Position numbers and translations under genes: made by a program. Of a DNA stretch of 64,000 nucleotides, positions 49,810-61,620 are shown in pieces (the stretch's first letter is position 1; every line of letters starts with the position of its first letter). This DNA is from CAWJAP01 sp963834365 (GTDB taxonomy: Bacteria; Acidobacteriota; Vicinamibacteria; Vicinamibacterales; Vicinamibacteraceae): positions 1 through 64,000 of the forward strand of contig CAWIBS010000032.1 in the NCBI GenBank assembly GCA_963834365.1, given 5' to 3'. Under the pieces are notes generated by a model, which saw only the letters and a list, made by a program, of their open reading frames with translations, ran no database searches and was not told the origin of the DNA.

Positions 49810-52054
49810 ATGCGCGCCGTTGGCAGGAACGCGCCGCGTCGGGAGGGTCCCGAGAAGCTGTGCGGGACGGCCCGCTACATCGACGACTACCACCTCCCGG
49901 GCTGCCTCTACGGCGTCACGGTGCGCTCGAGTGTGGCGCACGGCGTCGTGCGCGGCCTCGACTTCGATCGCCGCTTCCCCTGGCACGAGTGCACGGTTGC
50001 GACCGCCGGCGACATTCCCGGTGAGAACGCGGTCCTCCTGATCGAGCACGATCAGCCGCTGCTCGCCGACGCGCGTGTTCGCCACGCGATGGAGCCGCTG
50101 GCGCTGATCGCGCATCCGCGGCGCGAGCGCGCGTGGGCGGCGCTCCGCCACGTCACGGTCGCCATCGATCCCCTCGAGCCCGTGTTCACGATCGACGAGG
50201 CCCTGACGGCCCGCGTCCGGCTGCACGGCGACGACAACGTCTTCAAGCGCATTCTCGTCGAGCGTGGAGATCCCGACCCCGTCTTTCGCCAGGCCGAGAC
50301 CATCGTCGAGGGCGAGTACCACGTACCTCACCAGGAACAGGCGTACATCGAGAACAACGGGGTGGCCGCCTGGGTCGAAGACGATGGCACCATCGTCGTG
50401 ATGGGGTCGATGCAGTGCCCCTACTACGTGCACAAGGCACTCAAGCACCTCTTCGACCTGCCCGACCATCACGTCCGGGTCATTCAGACGACCACCGGCG
50501 GCGGGTTTGGCGGCAAGGAGGAGTACCCGAACATGATCGCGGGGCACGCGGCGCTGCTGGCCGTCAAGTCGCGGCGGCCCGTCAAGATGATCTACGACCG
50601 CCTCGAAGACATGTCGGCGACGACCAAACGGCATCCCGCACGCATTCGCCACCGTACGGCCGTGTCACGCGACGGTCGCCTGCTCGCCCAGGACATCGAG
50701 ATCGTGATGGACGGCGGGGCCTACATGACGCTGTCGCCGGTCGTCCTGTCGCGGGGTACGCTGCATGCCACGGGGCCGTACACGTGTCCGAACGTGCGCA
50801 TCCGCGCGACCGTCGTCGCGACGACGACCCCGCCGAACGGTGCCTTCCGCGGCTTCGGCGCACCGCAGACGCTGTTCGCCGCCGAGCTGCAGATGGAGCG
50901 TGTCGCCGCAGCCGTCGGGCTCGACCCCGTGCTCGTCCGGCGGCGCAACATGGTGCGGCGCGGATCGGTGCTCGCGACCGGCCAGAGGCTGCGCGAGAGC
51001 GTCGGCGCCAGGGCGGTGCTCGATGCCGTCGTGACGCGAAGCGCCTATCGAGCAACGACGCGGGCGCACGCGCACTGGAATGCCGATCAATCGAAACGCT
51101 CCTGGCGTGGGCTCGGGCTCGCGCTCGTCTTCCATGGCTCCGGCTTCACCGGTCGCGGCGAGACCGTGCTGGCGAGCCGGGTCGAAGTGGCGCTCACGCG
51201 CGCCGGCATGTTCACGGCCCTGGCGGCGTCCACCGAAATGGGTCAGGGCTCGACGACGACGCTGGCGCAGATGACGGCGGATGCGCTGGGCGTACCGGTC
51301 GATTGGGTCCACGTCGAGACGCCGGACACCTGGAAGGTGCCGAACAGCGGTCCCACCGTCGCGAGCCGCACCGTGCTCATCGTCGGCGGACTGCTCGAGA
51401 AGGCCGCCCGTGATCTGCGGCGGCGGCTGGTCGGTGCGCGCGGGTCGTTTCCGGCGCGCCGGGCCGCGATGGCCGCGCTCGCGCGCCGCGCCTGCGCCGG
51501 TGAGCCGGACGTTCGCGCGGACGCCCGCTACGAGCCGCCGCCCGACATCGTCTGGGACGAGGCCGCGTATCGAGGTGACGCGTATCCGGTTTACAGCTAT
51601 GCCGCCGCCGCCGTCGACCTCGAGGTCGATCGGGCGACCTTCGAAGTCACGGTTCGGAAGGTGACCACCGCGCAGGACGTCGGCCGCGCGATCAATCCGC
51701 GGCTGGTCGAGGGCCAGATCATCGGCGGCACGGCGCAGGGGCTGGGGTATGCGCTGCTCGAGCACGCGGTGTATCGCGACGGCGTCATGCTGAACCCGCA
51801 GCTCACCAACTACATCATTCCGACGTTCCCCGACATGCCGCCGGTGGACGTCATGCTGGTCGAAGAGCGGGTACTCGCGCGGCCCTGGCGGCGCCAAGGG
51901 CGTGGGCGAGCTGCCCATGGACGTACCGGCGCCGGCGGTGGCCGCGGCCGTCCATCACGCGACGGGCGCATGGGTCACGCGTCTTCCGATCCTCCCCGAG
52001 CGTCTCGCGCAGGCCTTGCACGTCGAACCGTTGGTGGCAGGGAGCCGCCGCTGA
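49810..52054 (+). CDS. Xanthine dehydrogenase-family molybdenum hydroxylase, large (Mo-cofactor) subunit
   Basis: Hydroxylates a purine, aldehyde or N-heterocycle using molybdopterin cytosine dinucleotide. About 747 residues. Begins with the aldehyde-oxidase a/b-hammerhead (EGPEKLCGTARYIDDYHLPG). The Mo-pterin region is TTTGGGFGGKEEYPN, with PNGAFRGFGAPQTLFA, STEMGQGSTTTLAQMTADAL and the catalytic Glu in GAKGVGELPMD. A one-base indel near 51880 separates the last 60 residues. The stop TGA overlaps the next ATG (TGATG). XdhA/XdhB are the closest named forms, but substrate cannot be fixed from sequence. Confidence 0.9.
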
Positions 52055-52542
52055 TGGCGGCACGCCGCGCGCCGATCCATCTCGTCGTCAATGGGCGCCG
52101 CCGCGAGCTCGGCGTCCCGCCGTTCCGGCGGCTCATCGACGTCCTCCGCGAAGACCTTCGCCTCACGGGGACGAAGGAAGGCTGCGGCGAAGGCGAATGC
52201 GGCGCCTGCACGGTGCTCGTGGACGGATTGCCGGTGAACAGCTGTCTCATACCGATCTGTCAGGTGGCCGGGACGTCCATTCGCACGGTGGAGTCGCTGG
52301 GCGATCCGGGCGAGCTGCATGGATTGCAGCGGGCGTTTCTCGAGACCGGCGCGGCACAATGCGGCATCTGCACGCCGGGCATGCTGATGACCGCCTGGGC
52401 CTGGATTCGTGGCGGCGGATCGGATGACGCGAACGCGATCGGTGAATACCTCGCCGGAAATCTCTGCCGGTGTACCGGGTATCAGCACATCGTCGAAGCG
52501 GTCGTCAGAGCGGTACGAGAGTCCCGGCCCCGGCCGTCGTAG
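52054..52542 (+). CDS. Molybdenum hydroxylase, [2Fe-2S] small subunit
   Basis: 162 residues, intact. Ferredoxin-type cluster cysteines 44, 49, 52 and 64 lie in GCGEGECGACTVLVDG and NSC. The C-terminal helical domain has the second cluster at Cys103, 106, 138 and 140 (QCGICTPG, LCRCTGY). Passes electrons from the Mo centre to FAD. Start ATG overlaps the large-subunit stop, so expression is coupled. Confidence 0.95.
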   Translation: MAARRAPIHLVVNGRRRELGVPPFRRLIDVLREDLRLTGTKEGCGEGECGACTVLVDGLPVNSCLIPICQVAGTSIRTVESLGDPGELHGLQRAFLETGAAQCGICTPGMLMTAWAWIRGGGSDDANAIGEYLAGNLCRCTGYQHIVEAVVRAVRESRPRPS

Positions 52543-52587
52543 CCGCGGCCCGCTCGAGTCGTCAACGTGCGCGGCACCCCCGAAACC

Positions 52588-53426
52588 ATGACGGTCCTGA
52601 GGCCTCGCTCTCCGCGGGAGGCCGTCCGTCTGTTCGAAGCCACGCCGGATGCGCTGCCGCTGGCCGGCGGCACCGACGTGATGGTGGCCTGGAATCTCGG
52701 CACGCTCGACGGACGCACCGTGATCGACCTGTCGCGGCTCGACGCCTGGCGGGGGATCGCGGCGAGCCGGGCGTGGGGTTCGCATCGGGGCGCTCACGAC
52801 GCACGCGACGGTGCGACATCACCGCGTGATTCGACGCGATTTTCCGCTGTTGTCGGAGAGTGCGGCGACGATCGGCGGCGTCCAGATCCAGAACCGCGGC
52901 ACGATCGGCGGCAACCTGGCCAACGCATCACCAGCCGGCGACACGTTCCCGGCGCTCGCCGTCTACGAGGCGATCGTCAAGGTGCGCTCGTCGGCTGGCA
53001 GCCGGTCACTGGCGTTCGACGCATTCTTTGCGGGCCCCAAGCGCACGCATCTCGCGCCCGGCGAACTGATTGAAGCGGTCGAGCTCGCGCGACCCACGCG
53101 TCCGCCCGATCGTCAGGTTTTCCGCAAGGTTGGCACACGGGCCGCCCAGGCCATCTCCAAGGTGGTCATGGCCGGCGTGCTGTGGCTCACACCCGACGGC
53201 CGCATCGAGGAGCTGCGGGTTGCGCTGGGCAGTGTCGCGCCAACGGTCAGGCGGCTGCGCGCGGCCGAGGCCGCGCATGAAGGGCGTGCGGCCGGATGAC
53301 GACGCGATTCAGACCGCGGTCGCGCGCGTGAGCGACGACGTGTCGCCCATCGACGACCTGAGGTCGACGCGCGAATACCGGCTGCTCGTCTGCCAGCGCC
53401 TGCTCGCGCAGTTCCTGCGCGGGTGA
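52588..53426 (+). CDS. Molybdenum hydroxylase, FAD-binding subunit
   Basis: About 280 residues. FAD-binding motifs are LAGGTDVMV and TIGGNLANASPAGDTFPAL; RTHLAPGELIEAVEL lies in the middle and the CO-dehydrogenase-flavoprotein C-terminal domain ends RSTREYRLLVCQRLLAQFL. Indels near 52785 and 53280 break the frame. The ATG at 52588 is preferred; a GTG at 52567 is in frame. The large/2Fe-2S/FAD order and 46-bp spacing make this a three-gene operon. Confidence 0.88.
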
Positions 53427-53435
53427 ACCCGCCGA

Positions 53436-53530
53436 GTTCAGGTCGTGTTGACAACGGGCCCGCCAAGGTGGCGCCGGGCTTCAGCCCGGCCAACGCGGGC
53501 CCGGGCAGGCCGAAGGCCTGCGCCGCATTG

Positions 53531-53545
<15 letters not shown>
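53436..53545. repeat. MITE-like element, copy 3
   Basis: GTTGACAA at 53447-53454 and TTGTCAGC at 53528-53535 (7 of 8 paired) bound an approximately 89-bp unit with internal GCCGGGCTTCAGCCCGGC and a GCAGG/CCTGC pair. It lies between convergent genes, and its right end supplies the final codons and stop of the decarboxylase at 53531. Confidence 0.72.
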
Positions 53546-55002
<1,457 letters not shown>

Positions 55003-55008
55003 GGGCCG

Positions 55009-55473
55009 TCAGGAGGCGCGGGCGCGGCGGATCTGGTCGGCGTGGTTGTGCGCGTGGGCGGCGTAGATCTCGAGCCAGCGTCGACCGAGTAGGGCCCGGC
55101 CTCGCTGTGCGTCCCGGTGCGGCGCCAGTCCTCCTCGCTCAGGCGATCGAGGATTTCGCCGGTCGACGAGCCGTGCCGCCCGGAACGCGTCGAGCGAGGC
55201 GGCGATCGGGCGATCGTAGCGCAGCGTGCGAGCGAACTGCTCCTGGTCGTAGCCGACGATGAGCGGATTGTCCTCGGCAATGAGACGACGCAGCCGGACG
55301 GCCGAGGTCATCTCGCTGTCGGCGAGGTGGTGCACAATCTCGCGGGCTGTCCACTTGCCGGGTGCGGGCCGGCGGTCGAGCTCGGCCTCGCTGGCGCCGG
55401 CCAGGGCTTCGAGGACGACCCGATGGCCGTCCTTGTACCGGGCGATGAGTGCCTGTCTGTCCGAGGTGGTCAT
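55009..55473 (-). CDS. DinB-family protein
   Basis: About 154 residues, a four-helix metal-binding bundle. MTTSDRQALIARYKDGHRVVLEAL, then WTAREIVHHLADSEMTSAVRLRRL (first His) and a C-terminal HAHNHADQIRRAR (His-x3-His). Some family members are thiol-dependent transferases. Indels near 55185 and 55085. AGGAGG lies 6 bp before the ATG. It is cotranscribed with the decarboxylase 7 bp downstream. Confidence 0.82.
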   Translation of the reverse strand: MTTSDRQALIARYKDGHRVVLEALAGASEAELDRRPAPGKWTAREIVHHLADSEMTSAVRLRRLIAEDNPLIVGYDQEQFARTLRYDRPIAASLDAFRAARLVDRRNPRSPERGGLAPHRDAQRGRALLGRRWLEIYAAHAHNHADQIRRARAS

Positions 55474-55485
55474 GGTGTCCTCCTG

Positions 55486-55537
55486 GTCCGGCTGAAGCCG
55501 GACACCATTCGAGGTCCGGCGAAGCCGGACACTACGG
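55486..55537. repeat. Two CTGAAG-core palindromes (GTCCGG stem)
   Basis: GTCCGGCTGAAGCCGGACA at 55486-55504 and a second with a shortened core (GTCCGGCGAAGCCGGAC, then ACTACG) at 55513-55537 fill the gap between the DinB and PhzF genes. Confidence 0.75.
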
Positions 55538-55547
55538 GAAGCGAAAA

Positions 55548-56360
55548 TCAGCAGTCCACGAGCTCGCCGCGCAGCACCGTGACGGCGTGCCCGGTCAGGT
55601 GCACACGATCTCCGTCGAGCCGGACGCCGACTGTCCCGCCGCGGGGCGACACCTGGCGCGCGACGAAGGCCGCACGTCCGAGCTCGGCGCACCAGTACGT
55701 GGCGAGTGCGCAGTGCGCCGATCCCGTGACCGGATCCTCGTCAACCCCGAACGCCGGGACGAAGTAGCGGGACACGACGTCCCACCCTGGTGTGTCGGCC
55801 GCGGCCGTGAGGATGACGCCGCCGTCGAGGGCGCGGAGCACGTGCAGGTCGGGTGTCGCCGTGGCCACCTCCCGCTCCGAGGCGCAGCGCACCAGATAGT
55901 CGGTGCCGCCCGGACCCTTGCGCGCCGTGCCGCTCCACGTCGGTGTCACGCCGAGGGCGCCAGCGATCGCCTGGGGCACGGGCGCCGGCTCGACCGGGCG
56001 GGCCGGCAGGTCGATCGTGATCTGGCCGGCGGCCGACGGCTGGGCGCGCAGCGTCCCGCTGAGCGTCTCGAACGCGATCGTGGCCTCCGGCACCACCCGG
56101 CCGGTCGTCCACAAGGCATGCGCGCTCGCGAGCGTGGCATGTCCGCACAGCGCGACCTCGACCAGCGGCGTGAACCAGCGCAGATCGTAGCTGCCGGCGG
56201 TGCGCGGCACGAGGAAGGCCGTTTCGGCGAGGTTCATCTCGGCGGCGACGCGCTGCATCCAGCCGTGGTCGCGCGGCGCGTCGAGCAGGCAGACCGCCGC
56301 GGGGTTGCCGCCGAAGGGCGCGTCGGTGAAGGCATCGATCTGGAGGACGGGAACGGGCAT
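55548..56360 (-). CDS. PhzF-family isomerase/epimerase-like protein
   Basis: 270 residues, intact. N-terminal VLQIDAFTDAPFGGNPAAVCLLD, active-site Glu46 in NLAETAF, then WFTPLVEVALCGHATLASAH and the C-terminal repeat DEDPVTGSAHCALATYW. PhzF-fold enzymes isomerise or race small metabolites; solitary family members mostly have unknown substrates, and no phenazine genes are present. ATG 56360 fits the family start; the TTG at 56381 is unlikely. It is divergent from a MocR regulator, 51 bp away, which is a probable controller. Confidence 0.9.
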   Translation of the reverse strand: MPVPVLQIDAFTDAPFGGNPAAVCLLDAPRDHGWMQRVAAEMNLAETAFLVPRTAGSYDLRWFTPLVEVALCGHATLASAHALWTTGRVVPEATIAFETLSGTLRAQPSAAGQITIDLPARPVEPAPVPQAIAGALGVTPTWSGTARKGPGGTDYLVRCASEREVATATPDLHVLRALDGGVILTAAADTPGWDVVSRYFVPAFGVDEDPVTGSAHCALATYWCAELGRAAFVARQVSPRGGTVGVRLDGDRVHLTGHAVTVLRGELVDC

Positions 56361-56380
56361 GTCCGAACCATAGGGTTGCA

Positions 56381-56397
56381 ATTGTCACGCTGTCAAT
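56381..56397. promoter_or_regulatory. Imperfect inverted repeat between phzF-like and mocR-like genes
   Basis: ATTGTCACGCTGTCAAT pairs ATTGTCA with TGTCAAT with one mismatch, and TTGCA boxes flank it. It lies midway in the 51-bp divergent spacer, a likely site for the MocR-type regulator. Confidence 0.35.
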
Positions 56398-56411
56398 GTC
56401 TAAATTGCACT

Positions 56412-57806
56412 ATGACAAGTTGGCGGCCGCGTCTGCCGCGCGTCGCCGCCCCGGCCGGCGTCCTCGCCCGCGGGTCCCGCCGCACGCGTCGCGTGCCCCT
56501 CCACCAGCGCATCACCGACGCGCTCGCCGCCGACATCGCCGGAGGCCGGCTGGTCCCCGGCACCCGCCTGCCGACCCAGCGCGACCTCGCGGCGGCCCTC
56601 GGCACGACGGTCGCGACCGTCACGCGCAGCTATGCCGAGGCCCGCCGGCGCGGGCTCGTTGACGCCACCGTCGGCCGCGGCACGTTCGTGCGCGACAGCG
56701 TCTATGCCCCGCTGTCGTCTCCGCTCGTCGATCTCACCGTCAACTCGCTGGCGCCGATGCCCTTCGCCCCCGAGCTCGCCGCGGCCGCCGCCGGCCTCGT
56801 GGACCGCGACGGCCTCGCCGCGCTCGTCTGCTACCAGCCGCACGAGGGCCACCTCCGCCATCGCGCTGCCGGGGCGGCGTGGATCCGCACCCGCGGCGTC
56901 CCCGCCTCACCCGACGAAGTCGTCGTCACCGCCGGCGCCCAGCACGGGATGCTCGTCGCGCTCGCCACGCTCACCGGGCCGGACGATGTGGTGCTCGTCG
57001 AGGCGCTGACGTATCCCGGTCTGACGTCGCTGGCCAACCATCTGAGGCTTCGGCTCGCGCCCGTCGCGGTCGATGCCGGCGGTCTCCGCCCCGAGGCGCT
57101 CGACGCGGCCGCCGCGCGCACCGGGGCGCGGGTCCTGTATGCGATGCCGACGCTGCACAATCCCACGGGCATCACGTTGAACGCGAGCCGCCGGCGCGCG
57201 GTCCTCGACATTGCCGCCCGTCGCGGGATCACGATCATCGAGGACGATCAGTACGGCTTCCTGTCGGAGGCGTTGCCGCTCGCCGCCGACGCGCCGCATC
57301 TCTGCTGCTACATTTCGAGTCTGTCGAAGAGCGTCGTCCCCGGGCTCCGCGTCGGCTTCCTGCGTGCGTCCGCCGCGCTCGTGCCGCGCCTGGCGGGCGC
57401 CGTCTTCGCGAGCGCCGTCATGGCGCCGCCCGTCGGCGCGGAGCTCGCGGCGCGCTGGATTGCCGATGGCACGGCCGGGCGCGTCGTGGCCTGGAAGCGT
57501 ACGGAGTTCGTGGCGCGCGCCGCCATCGCGCGCCGGCTGCTCGCCTGCCGCGTCGCCCCGGCCGCGCCGCACGTCTGGCTGCCGATCGCCCGCGGGCTCT
57601 CGGCACCCGATGCCGTCGAGCAGGCACGCCTGCGCGGAGTCCTCGTCAGCGCCAGCCAGGCCTTCGCCGTCGGACGCGAACGGCCGGCCGACGCGTTGCG
57701 CATCTGCCTCGGGCCGCCCTCCACGCGCGAGGCGCTCGAGGCGGCGCTCCGCACGCTCGCCGGCGTGCTGCGCGAGCCGCCACAACCGCATCGGGGGCTC
57801 GTCTAG
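56412..57806 (+). CDS. MocR-type PLP-dependent transcriptional regulator (GntR/aminotransferase fusion)
   Basis: 464 residues, intact. An N-terminal GntR winged helix (PLHQRITDALAADIAGGRLVPGTRLPTQRDLAAALG, split across helices; recognition part TVATVTRSYAEARRRGLV) precedes a class I aminotransferase domain with AGAQHGMLVALATL, the substrate-side TLHNPTG, EDDQYGFLSE and the PLP Lys in SSLSKSVVPGLRVGF. Family members sense PLP or an amino acid. Divergent from the PhzF gene. No obvious ribosome binding site. Confidence 0.93.
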   Translation: MTSWRPRLPRVAAPAGVLARGSRRTRRVPLHQRITDALAADIAGGRLVPGTRLPTQRDLAAALGTTVATVTRSYAEARRRGLVDATVGRGTFVRDSVYAPLSSPLVDLTVNSLAPMPFAPELAAAAAGLVDRDGLAALVCYQPHEGHLRHRAAGAAWIRTRGVPASPDEVVVTAGAQHGMLVALATLTGPDDVVLVEALTYPGLTSLANHLRLRLAPVAVDAGGLRPEALDAAAARTGARVLYAMPTLHNPTGITLNASRRRAVLDIAARRGITIIEDDQYGFLSEALPLAADAPHLCCYISSLSKSVVPGLRVGFLRASAALVPRLAGAVFASAVMAPPVGAELAARWIADGTAGRVVAWKRTEFVARAAIARRLLACRVAPAAPHVWLPIARGLSAPDAVEQARLRGVLVSASQAFAVGRERPADALRICLGPPSTREALEAALRTLAGVLREPPQPHRGLV

Positions 57807-57828
57807 GCCCAGCGTTCAGGTCTTTGAC

Positions 57829-57883
57829 GTAGTGTCCGGCTTTATAGCCGGACCCAGGAGTCCGCCTGAAGGCGGACACTACG
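57829..57883. repeat. Two CTGAAG-core-type palindromes with different stems
   Basis: GTAGTGTCCGGC-TTTATA-GCCGGACCC at 57829-57855 keeps the stem but has an altered core. GTCCGCC-TGAA-GGCGGAC followed by ACTACG at 57860-57883 keeps the core and flank but has compensatory stem changes. Confidence 0.75.
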
Positions 57884-57910
57884 ACTGGCAACGTCACCCG
57901 CTAGCATCAG

Positions 57911-57916
57911 TACAAT
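57911..57916 (+). promoter_or_regulatory. -10-like TACAAT, leaderless start of the CBS gene
   Basis: TACAAT ends 6 bp before the ATG at 57923; no ribosome binding site and no -35 box. Confidence 0.45.
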
Positions 57917-57922
57917 GCCGTC

Positions 57923-59272
<1,350 letters not shown>

Positions 59273-59305
59273 GCTCGACGCGTGCGAACCCTGTGTCCCG
59301 AGCCG

Positions 59306-59346
59306 TGGGTCCTGAGCCCCGGAGCCCCGAGCCCCGAGCTTCGAGC
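59306..59346. repeat. GAGCCCC heptamer repeats
   Basis: Units TGAGCCC, CGGAGCC, CCGAGCC and CGAGCTT repeat at 7-8 bp between the CBS gene and the dioxygenase-fold gene. Confidence 0.5.
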
Positions 59347-59419
59347 ACGAATGGGACTGGCCTGGGACGACCGGGTGAACACCCGGCCTCTGGTCGTCGT
59401 CTTGACTGCGGGAGGCGTC

Positions 59420-59959
59420 ATGCGGACCTGTCGCTGGATCTGTGGATGGCTGCTGGGTGTGACGGTGTGGACCCAGACGTCGGGCGTGACGGCCGACGTG
59501 CGACACCCGGCTGTGGTCGCGCTCGTGCCCGCGGGTGAACCGGGCGAGCCGCTGCTCGTCGAGGGTCGCATCCTCGGCGCGGATGGCCGCGGGCTCGCCG
59601 ACGCGGGGCTCTACGTGTATCAGACCGACGCGCGCGGCTACTATTCGACGTCGGGCAGCGACGAGCGGAACCCGCGGCTGCGCGCGCGCCTGCGGACCGA
59701 TGCCGAGGGGCGGTTCTCCTTGCGGACGATCAAGCCGGGCCCCTACCCGAACTCCGGGCCGCCGGCGCACATTCACGTCGAAGTGAGCCCGTCACCGGGC
59801 TCGACCGAGCGATTCGAGCTCGTCTTCGAGGGCGATGCGCGGCTGACGCCCGAGATCCGAAGCGACGCCGCCCGGCACGGCTTCTACACCATCTGCACGC
59901 CGTCGAAGGACGCAGATGGCACGCTCCGGTGCCGTAGCGCGGATTTTCATGTTCGATGA
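59420..59959 (+). CDS. Exported intradiol-dioxygenase-fold protein
   Basis: 179 residues, intact. A signal peptide (RTCRWICGWLLGVTVWTQTSG) precedes a dioxygenase_C beta-sandwich: VEGRILGADGRGLADAGLYVYQTDARGYYS (split around the first Tyr), LRTDAEGRFSLRTIKPGPYP and PPAHIHVEVS. Tyr in YVYQTD, Tyr in ARGYY and both His of HIH are candidates for the Fe(III) ligands of protocatechuate-type dioxygenases, but the usual N-terminal domain is missing. GGAGG lies 4 bp before the ATG. It may act on lignin-derived phenols outside the cytoplasm, or be a fold relative without activity. Confidence 0.75.
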   Translation: MRTCRWICGWLLGVTVWTQTSGVTADVRHPAVVALVPAGEPGEPLLVEGRILGADGRGLADAGLYVYQTDARGYYSTSGSDERNPRLRARLRTDAEGRFSLRTIKPGPYPNSGPPAHIHVEVSPSPGSTERFELVFEGDARLTPEIRSDAARHGFYTICTPSKDADGTLRCRSADFHVR

Positions 59960-59979
59960 AGGGGGACGGGAGCCTGAAC

Positions 59980-60026
59980 GGGGGGACGGGAGCCTCGATC
60001 TGATCAAGCGAGGCTCCCGTCCCCCC
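59980..60026. repeat. 18-bp-stem hairpin of the GGGGACGGGAGCCTC family
   Basis: GGGGGGACGGGAGCCTCG and its exact complement flank an 11-nt loop between convergent genes; a half unit (GGGGGACGGGAGCCT) lies just upstream at 59961-59975. Same arms as the hairpin at 13877-13919. It could terminate both genes. Confidence 0.72.
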
Positions 60027-60037
60027 CTCACCCCCCC

Positions 60038-61474
60038 TCACCGCCCTCCCAACCGGCGCGCAATCTCCTGCTCGTCAATCCAGCGGCCGCCGATCATCAC
60101 GCCTCGGATGCGCGAGGCGTGCTCGATCCTGTCGAGAGGATTGCCGTCGACGAGGACCAGATCGGCCGCCTTCCCGGTGGCGATGGTGCCCCGATCGGCC
60201 GCACCGACGAACTCCGCGACGTTGCGCGTGCTCGCTTCGAGGACCTGATAGGGGCTGAGTCCGGCGGCGACGAGCAGCGACAGTTCGCGGTGTGATGCCA
60301 CGCCTGGAACGTTCATCACCTGCGGCGCGTCGGCGCCGGTCAGGAACCGCACGCCCCCGGCGTGGAGCGCCTTGATGAGCGCACGCCGCAGCGAGAAGTA
60401 GCGCTCGCGATCTTCCGCAGTCCCGATGCCGTGCTCGTCGTTGAAGCCCTGCTTCTGCTTCAACCAGCCATCGACCAGCGTCTTCGGAACGAGCCGGAGC
60501 TCGTCGCGCGCCGCGAGCCCGGCGATCGGCTCGGCGGCGAGGAAGCTGTGGACGACCGCCTCGGTCGGCACCATCCAGACGCCGGCGGCCTTCGTCGCGG
60601 CCACCACCGCGGGCATGCGGCCGCGATCAGCACGTGCCGCGATCTTGAAGCCGAAGAGTCCGGGATCCGGCGCGTCGGCACCCGCCGACCAGCCAGCCAG
60701 CTTTTCGACGAAGCCGTCCAGATGATCGATGGCGCGGTACGGGCCGGCCAGCGCGCGGTCGAGCCCGACCTCCGCTGGAACGTGCCCCTGATAGGTGATG
60801 CCCACCCTGGCCGCGGTCGCCGCCATGGCGTCGAACACCGAACGCGTCAGACCGGGGTGGATCTTGAGGAAGTCGTATCCCGCAGCCTTCTGATCCTCCA
60901 CCATCTTCGCGGCGGTGGCCTCGTCCTTCGCGGAGTTGCCGCTCACCGACGGACCGGAGGTGTAGATGTGGGGACCGAGCAGCTCCCCCTTGGCGATGCG
61001 GGCGCGCAGCGTCAGGTGGTAGGGATGTCCGAGCATGCCGCGAACCGTCGTGATGCCGTGGAGCACATTGAGCTCGAGAATCCGCTCGTTGAGTGACTCC
61101 TGGCTCTCGCCGGCCTGCGTCTTCGGATTCAGCAGGTGGCCGTGCATCTCGGCAAGCCCGGGGATGACGTACCGACCGCGACCCTCGATTCGCCGAGCCT
61201 CGGGAGGCACGGGCGTTGCGCCCTCCGGTCCGATGGCCGCGAGGCGACCGTCGCGCACGACGATGGTCTGCCCGGCCAGGACGCGTTCGGCGTCCATCGG
61301 TACGACGTTGACTCCTACAAGAGCAGTGACCGGCGGTGCCTGCAGCGCCGCCGGACCGGTGCTCAGCAGGACGATGAGCGAAGCGAACGCCGCTGCGGCG
61401 CGAAAAATGGCGTAATCACGTGCCCGTGAGCGGGCCGACCCATCGGACGTGCTCCGATCTGTCCGTGGCTTCAT
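60038..61474 (-). CDS. Exported metal-dependent amidohydrolase
   Basis: 478 residues, intact. A hydrophobic segment (FASLIVLLSTGPAALQA) follows a charged N-terminus. Metal-site motifs are MHGHLL, LKIHPG (Lys), YQGHVP (His), DHLDGF (His) and TGADAPQ (catalytic Asp). The C-terminal beta-sandwich completes with GTIATGKAADLVLVDGNPLD. It belongs to the prolidase/imidazolonepropionase-like amidohydrolase set abundant in Acidobacteria. Substrate, possibly a dipeptide or cyclic amide, is unknown. TAGACT lies 9 bp before the ATG. Confidence 0.88.
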   Translation of the reverse strand: MKPRTDRSTSDGSARSRARDYAIFRAAAAFASLIVLLSTGPAALQAPPVTALVGVNVVPMDAERVLAGQTIVVRDGRLAAIGPEGATPVPPEARRIEGRGRYVIPGLAEMHGHLLNPKTQAGESQESLNERILELNVLHGITTVRGMLGHPYHLTLRARIAKGELLGPHIYTSGPSVSGNSAKDEATAAKMVEDQKAAGYDFLKIHPGLTRSVFDAMAATAARVGITYQGHVPAEVGLDRALAGPYRAIDHLDGFVEKLAGWSAGADAPDPGLFGFKIAARADRGRMPAVVAATKAAGVWMVPTEAVVHSFLAAEPIAGLAARDELRLVPKTLVDGWLKQKQGFNDEHGIGTAEDRERYFSLRRALIKALHAGGVRFLTGADAPQVMNVPGVASHRELSLLVAAGLSPYQVLEASTRNVAEFVGAADRGTIATGKAADLVLVDGNPLDRIEHASRIRGVMIGGRWIDEQEIARRLGGR

Positions 61475-61483
61475 GACGCGGTC

Positions 61484-61489
61484 AGTCTA
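61484..61489 (-). promoter_or_regulatory. -10-like TAGACT before the amidohydrolase gene
   Basis: TAGACT lies 9 bp before the ATG at 61474 on the minus strand with no ribosome binding site. Confidence 0.35.
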
Positions 61490-61620
61490 AGCCCGAACTC
61501 GAGATTTTCGCGCGGCAGAGTGAGCATCTGGCGAGGAGCGTATGCATCCCGCCGGATGTGGAGTCGCGACGCTCGTCGCCCTCACGATGTGGAGACAGGG
61601 CCGAAGCCTGATCCCTGATC

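Noticed and set aside
55548..56411. A phenazine biosynthesis cluster suggested by the PhzF-like gene
   Set aside because: None of phzA-E or phzG is present; PhzF-fold proteins are widespread outside phenazine pathways.
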